A stretch of DNA of 8,591 nucleotides, from the NCBI GenBank assembly GCA_030621655.1, contig JAUXHH010000063.1:1-8591 (forward strand). Direction: 5' to 3'. A model generated the notes under the pieces. That model was not told where the DNA came from. It made no database searches and saw nothing but the letters and a program-made list of their open reading frames with translations. The DNA comes from Desulfobacterales bacterium. GTDB lineage: Bacteria; Desulfobacterota; Desulfobulbia; Desulfobulbales; BM004. Both the position numbers and the translations under genes were made by a program. Positions 7,741 through 8,591 of this stretch are shown one piece after another (positions within the stretch are counted from its first letter, which is position 1; every line of letters begins with the position of its first letter).

Positions 7741-8591
7741 TTACTGAATCTCTTTCATTGGTGTGATACCTTCTTTCTGGATGGCATCAAGCAATTCATG
7801 GGGAGTATTCATGAATATTTCCGCCAGTTGTTCAGACGGGTCAACCTCTTCCCTGCTTTCATGTGTCGAGCTGAATTTTTTGCTGCTGAAAGAGGAAAAA
7901 AGGTTAAGATGCTCCCAGCGTGAAATATAGTACTTAATCAGAGAAGGCAGCTCAGTAAATACTGTTGCCTCGGGATTTGGATCCACAAAGCTTGAATTCT
8001 TCAGCTTTTGACAGGAAAGCGTCTGCGTCATGTAAAAGTTTTCCAGAAAGATCATTTCAGCCGGCATATGGGCCTTATATCCTATACGGTTAAAAAGCTT
8101 AATAACTCCACTCATGAAATTATTCCCGTTTTTGGCCAAACGGTATGGAATATATATTTCTCTCGGGGTCTTGAGGTTCATATAAGATTTAATGGTCAGA
8201 ATAAGTTGGGCAAGATCAACTGGTGACGGGTCGACAAAGTGATAATGCTGGCCTGAGAATTCTTCGGTGTTTTTTAATATGTGGTGAATAAAATAGGGGA
8301 CCTTGCTCGCATTGGAATATGAGTGGAGCACTCCCTTCTTCTTGGTCAGCATGAATGGCATGGCCCTGTCAACTATATTAAACAAAAGCCGGTTAATACC
8401 CTGTATTTTATGATCGTGCGCACCATAGACTATGCCCAGGCGGATGAGGGTATATCGCAGGCCATGCTTTTCATGCATCAGCCGTAAGGTCATCTCAGTC
8501 ATCAGTTTGGACTTGGCATAATTTGAAAGGGAAGAGTCCAGGTCCAGATGGTCTTCTTCTGTCAGGTTCTCGCCTGGCGGCAAAGTAGCGG
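7741..8591 (-). CDS. NAD-dependent epimerase/dehydratase-like SDR protein, C-terminal part
   Basis: The frame is open to the right edge, so the gene begins outside the window; 282 codons are visible. A TTG at 8581-8583 could be mistaken for a start but is preceded by further in-frame codons. Counting from the edge, YAKSK (24-28) supplies the Tyr and Lys of the extended-SDR active site. It is followed by the pattern YTLIRLGIVYGAHD (46-59), matching the R(x)nVYGP-type strand after the catalytic helix, and by HSYSNASKVPYFIHHIL (89-105), the substrate-side segment. The GxxGxxG nucleotide-binding motif would lie upstream, unseen. From about residue 120 the sequence resembles the substrate lobe of sugar or sterol-type extended SDRs but is not diagnostic. 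The last 50 or so residues are a polar Ser/Lys/Glu-rich tail (FSSFSSKKFSSTHESREEVD) ending in a short helix-like stretch. Substrate unknown; a fatty-acyl or thioester reductase-like SDR is an alternative given the plsC neighbour. Confidence 0.8.
   Translation of the reverse strand, partial: ATLPPGENLTEEDHLDLDSSLSNYAKSKLMTEMTLRLMHEKHGLRYTLIRLGIVYGAHDHKIQGINRLLFNIVDRAMPFMLTKKKGVLHSYSNASKVPYFIHHILKNTEEFSGQHYHFVDPSPVDLAQLILTIKSYMNLKTPREIYIPYRLAKNGNNFMSGVIKLFNRIGYKAHMPAEMIFLENFYMTQTLSCQKLKNSSFVDPNPEATVFTELPSLIKYYISRWEHLNLFSSFSSKKFSSTHESREEVDPSEQLAEIFMNTPHELLDAIQKEGITPMKEIQ

Noticed and set aside
8581..8583. TTG as the start of the SDR protein
   Set aside because: The frame stays open to the window edge, no Shine-Dalgarno sequence can be seen, and the protein from this point would lack the nucleotide-binding half of the SDR fold.

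Overview
The window carries five protein genes, all on the minus strand, so the biological reading order runs from high to low coordinates: the tail of an NAD-dependent epimerase-like SDR protein (cut by the right edge), a PlsC-type acyltransferase, BamA, the transcription-repair coupling factor Mfd, and the first 63 codons of a FadL/OmpP1-type outer-membrane protein (cut by the left edge). I see no tRNA, rRNA, CRISPR array, insertion sequence, integrase or phage gene. No stretch longer than about 235 bases lacks a gene.

BamA and a FadL-type porin mean a diderm, Gram-negative bacterium. The BamA has an extra periplasmic domain resembling TolB-N/FlgO between its signal peptide and the first POTRA repeat. 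As I recall, this layout occurs in sulfate-reducing and related former Deltaproteobacteria (Desulfobacterota). The style of the FadL start, with an RNAATD...NPAG motif, also fits that group. The assignment is an inference from protein style and moderate base composition, not from a marker search.

Region by region: 7741-8591 holds the SDR protein without its N-terminal nucleotide-binding motif. 6987-7727 holds plsC, 13 bases after the SDR stop and without a clear ribosome-binding site, so the two look translationally coupled. 6819-6986 is a 168-base spacer with a weak promoter candidate and the BamA ribosome-binding site. 4056-6818 is bamA. 3948-4055 is a 108-base spacer with no terminator or promoter that I can defend. 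423-3947 is mfd. 190-422 separates mfd from the FadL-type gene and holds a good sigma70-type promoter, a strong ribosome-binding site and an unusual imperfect inverted repeat.

Together the genes are mostly about building the cell envelope: phospholipid acylation (PlsC), possibly lipid or sugar modification (SDR), outer-membrane protein insertion (BamA) and a beta-barrel that would be a BamA client (FadL type). Mfd is a DNA-repair housekeeping protein in their midst. This is mainly a core-genome region. I did not find a convincing undescribed system. The points most worth a second look are the extra BamA domain, the SDR-PlsC pair and the inverted repeat downstream of mfd.
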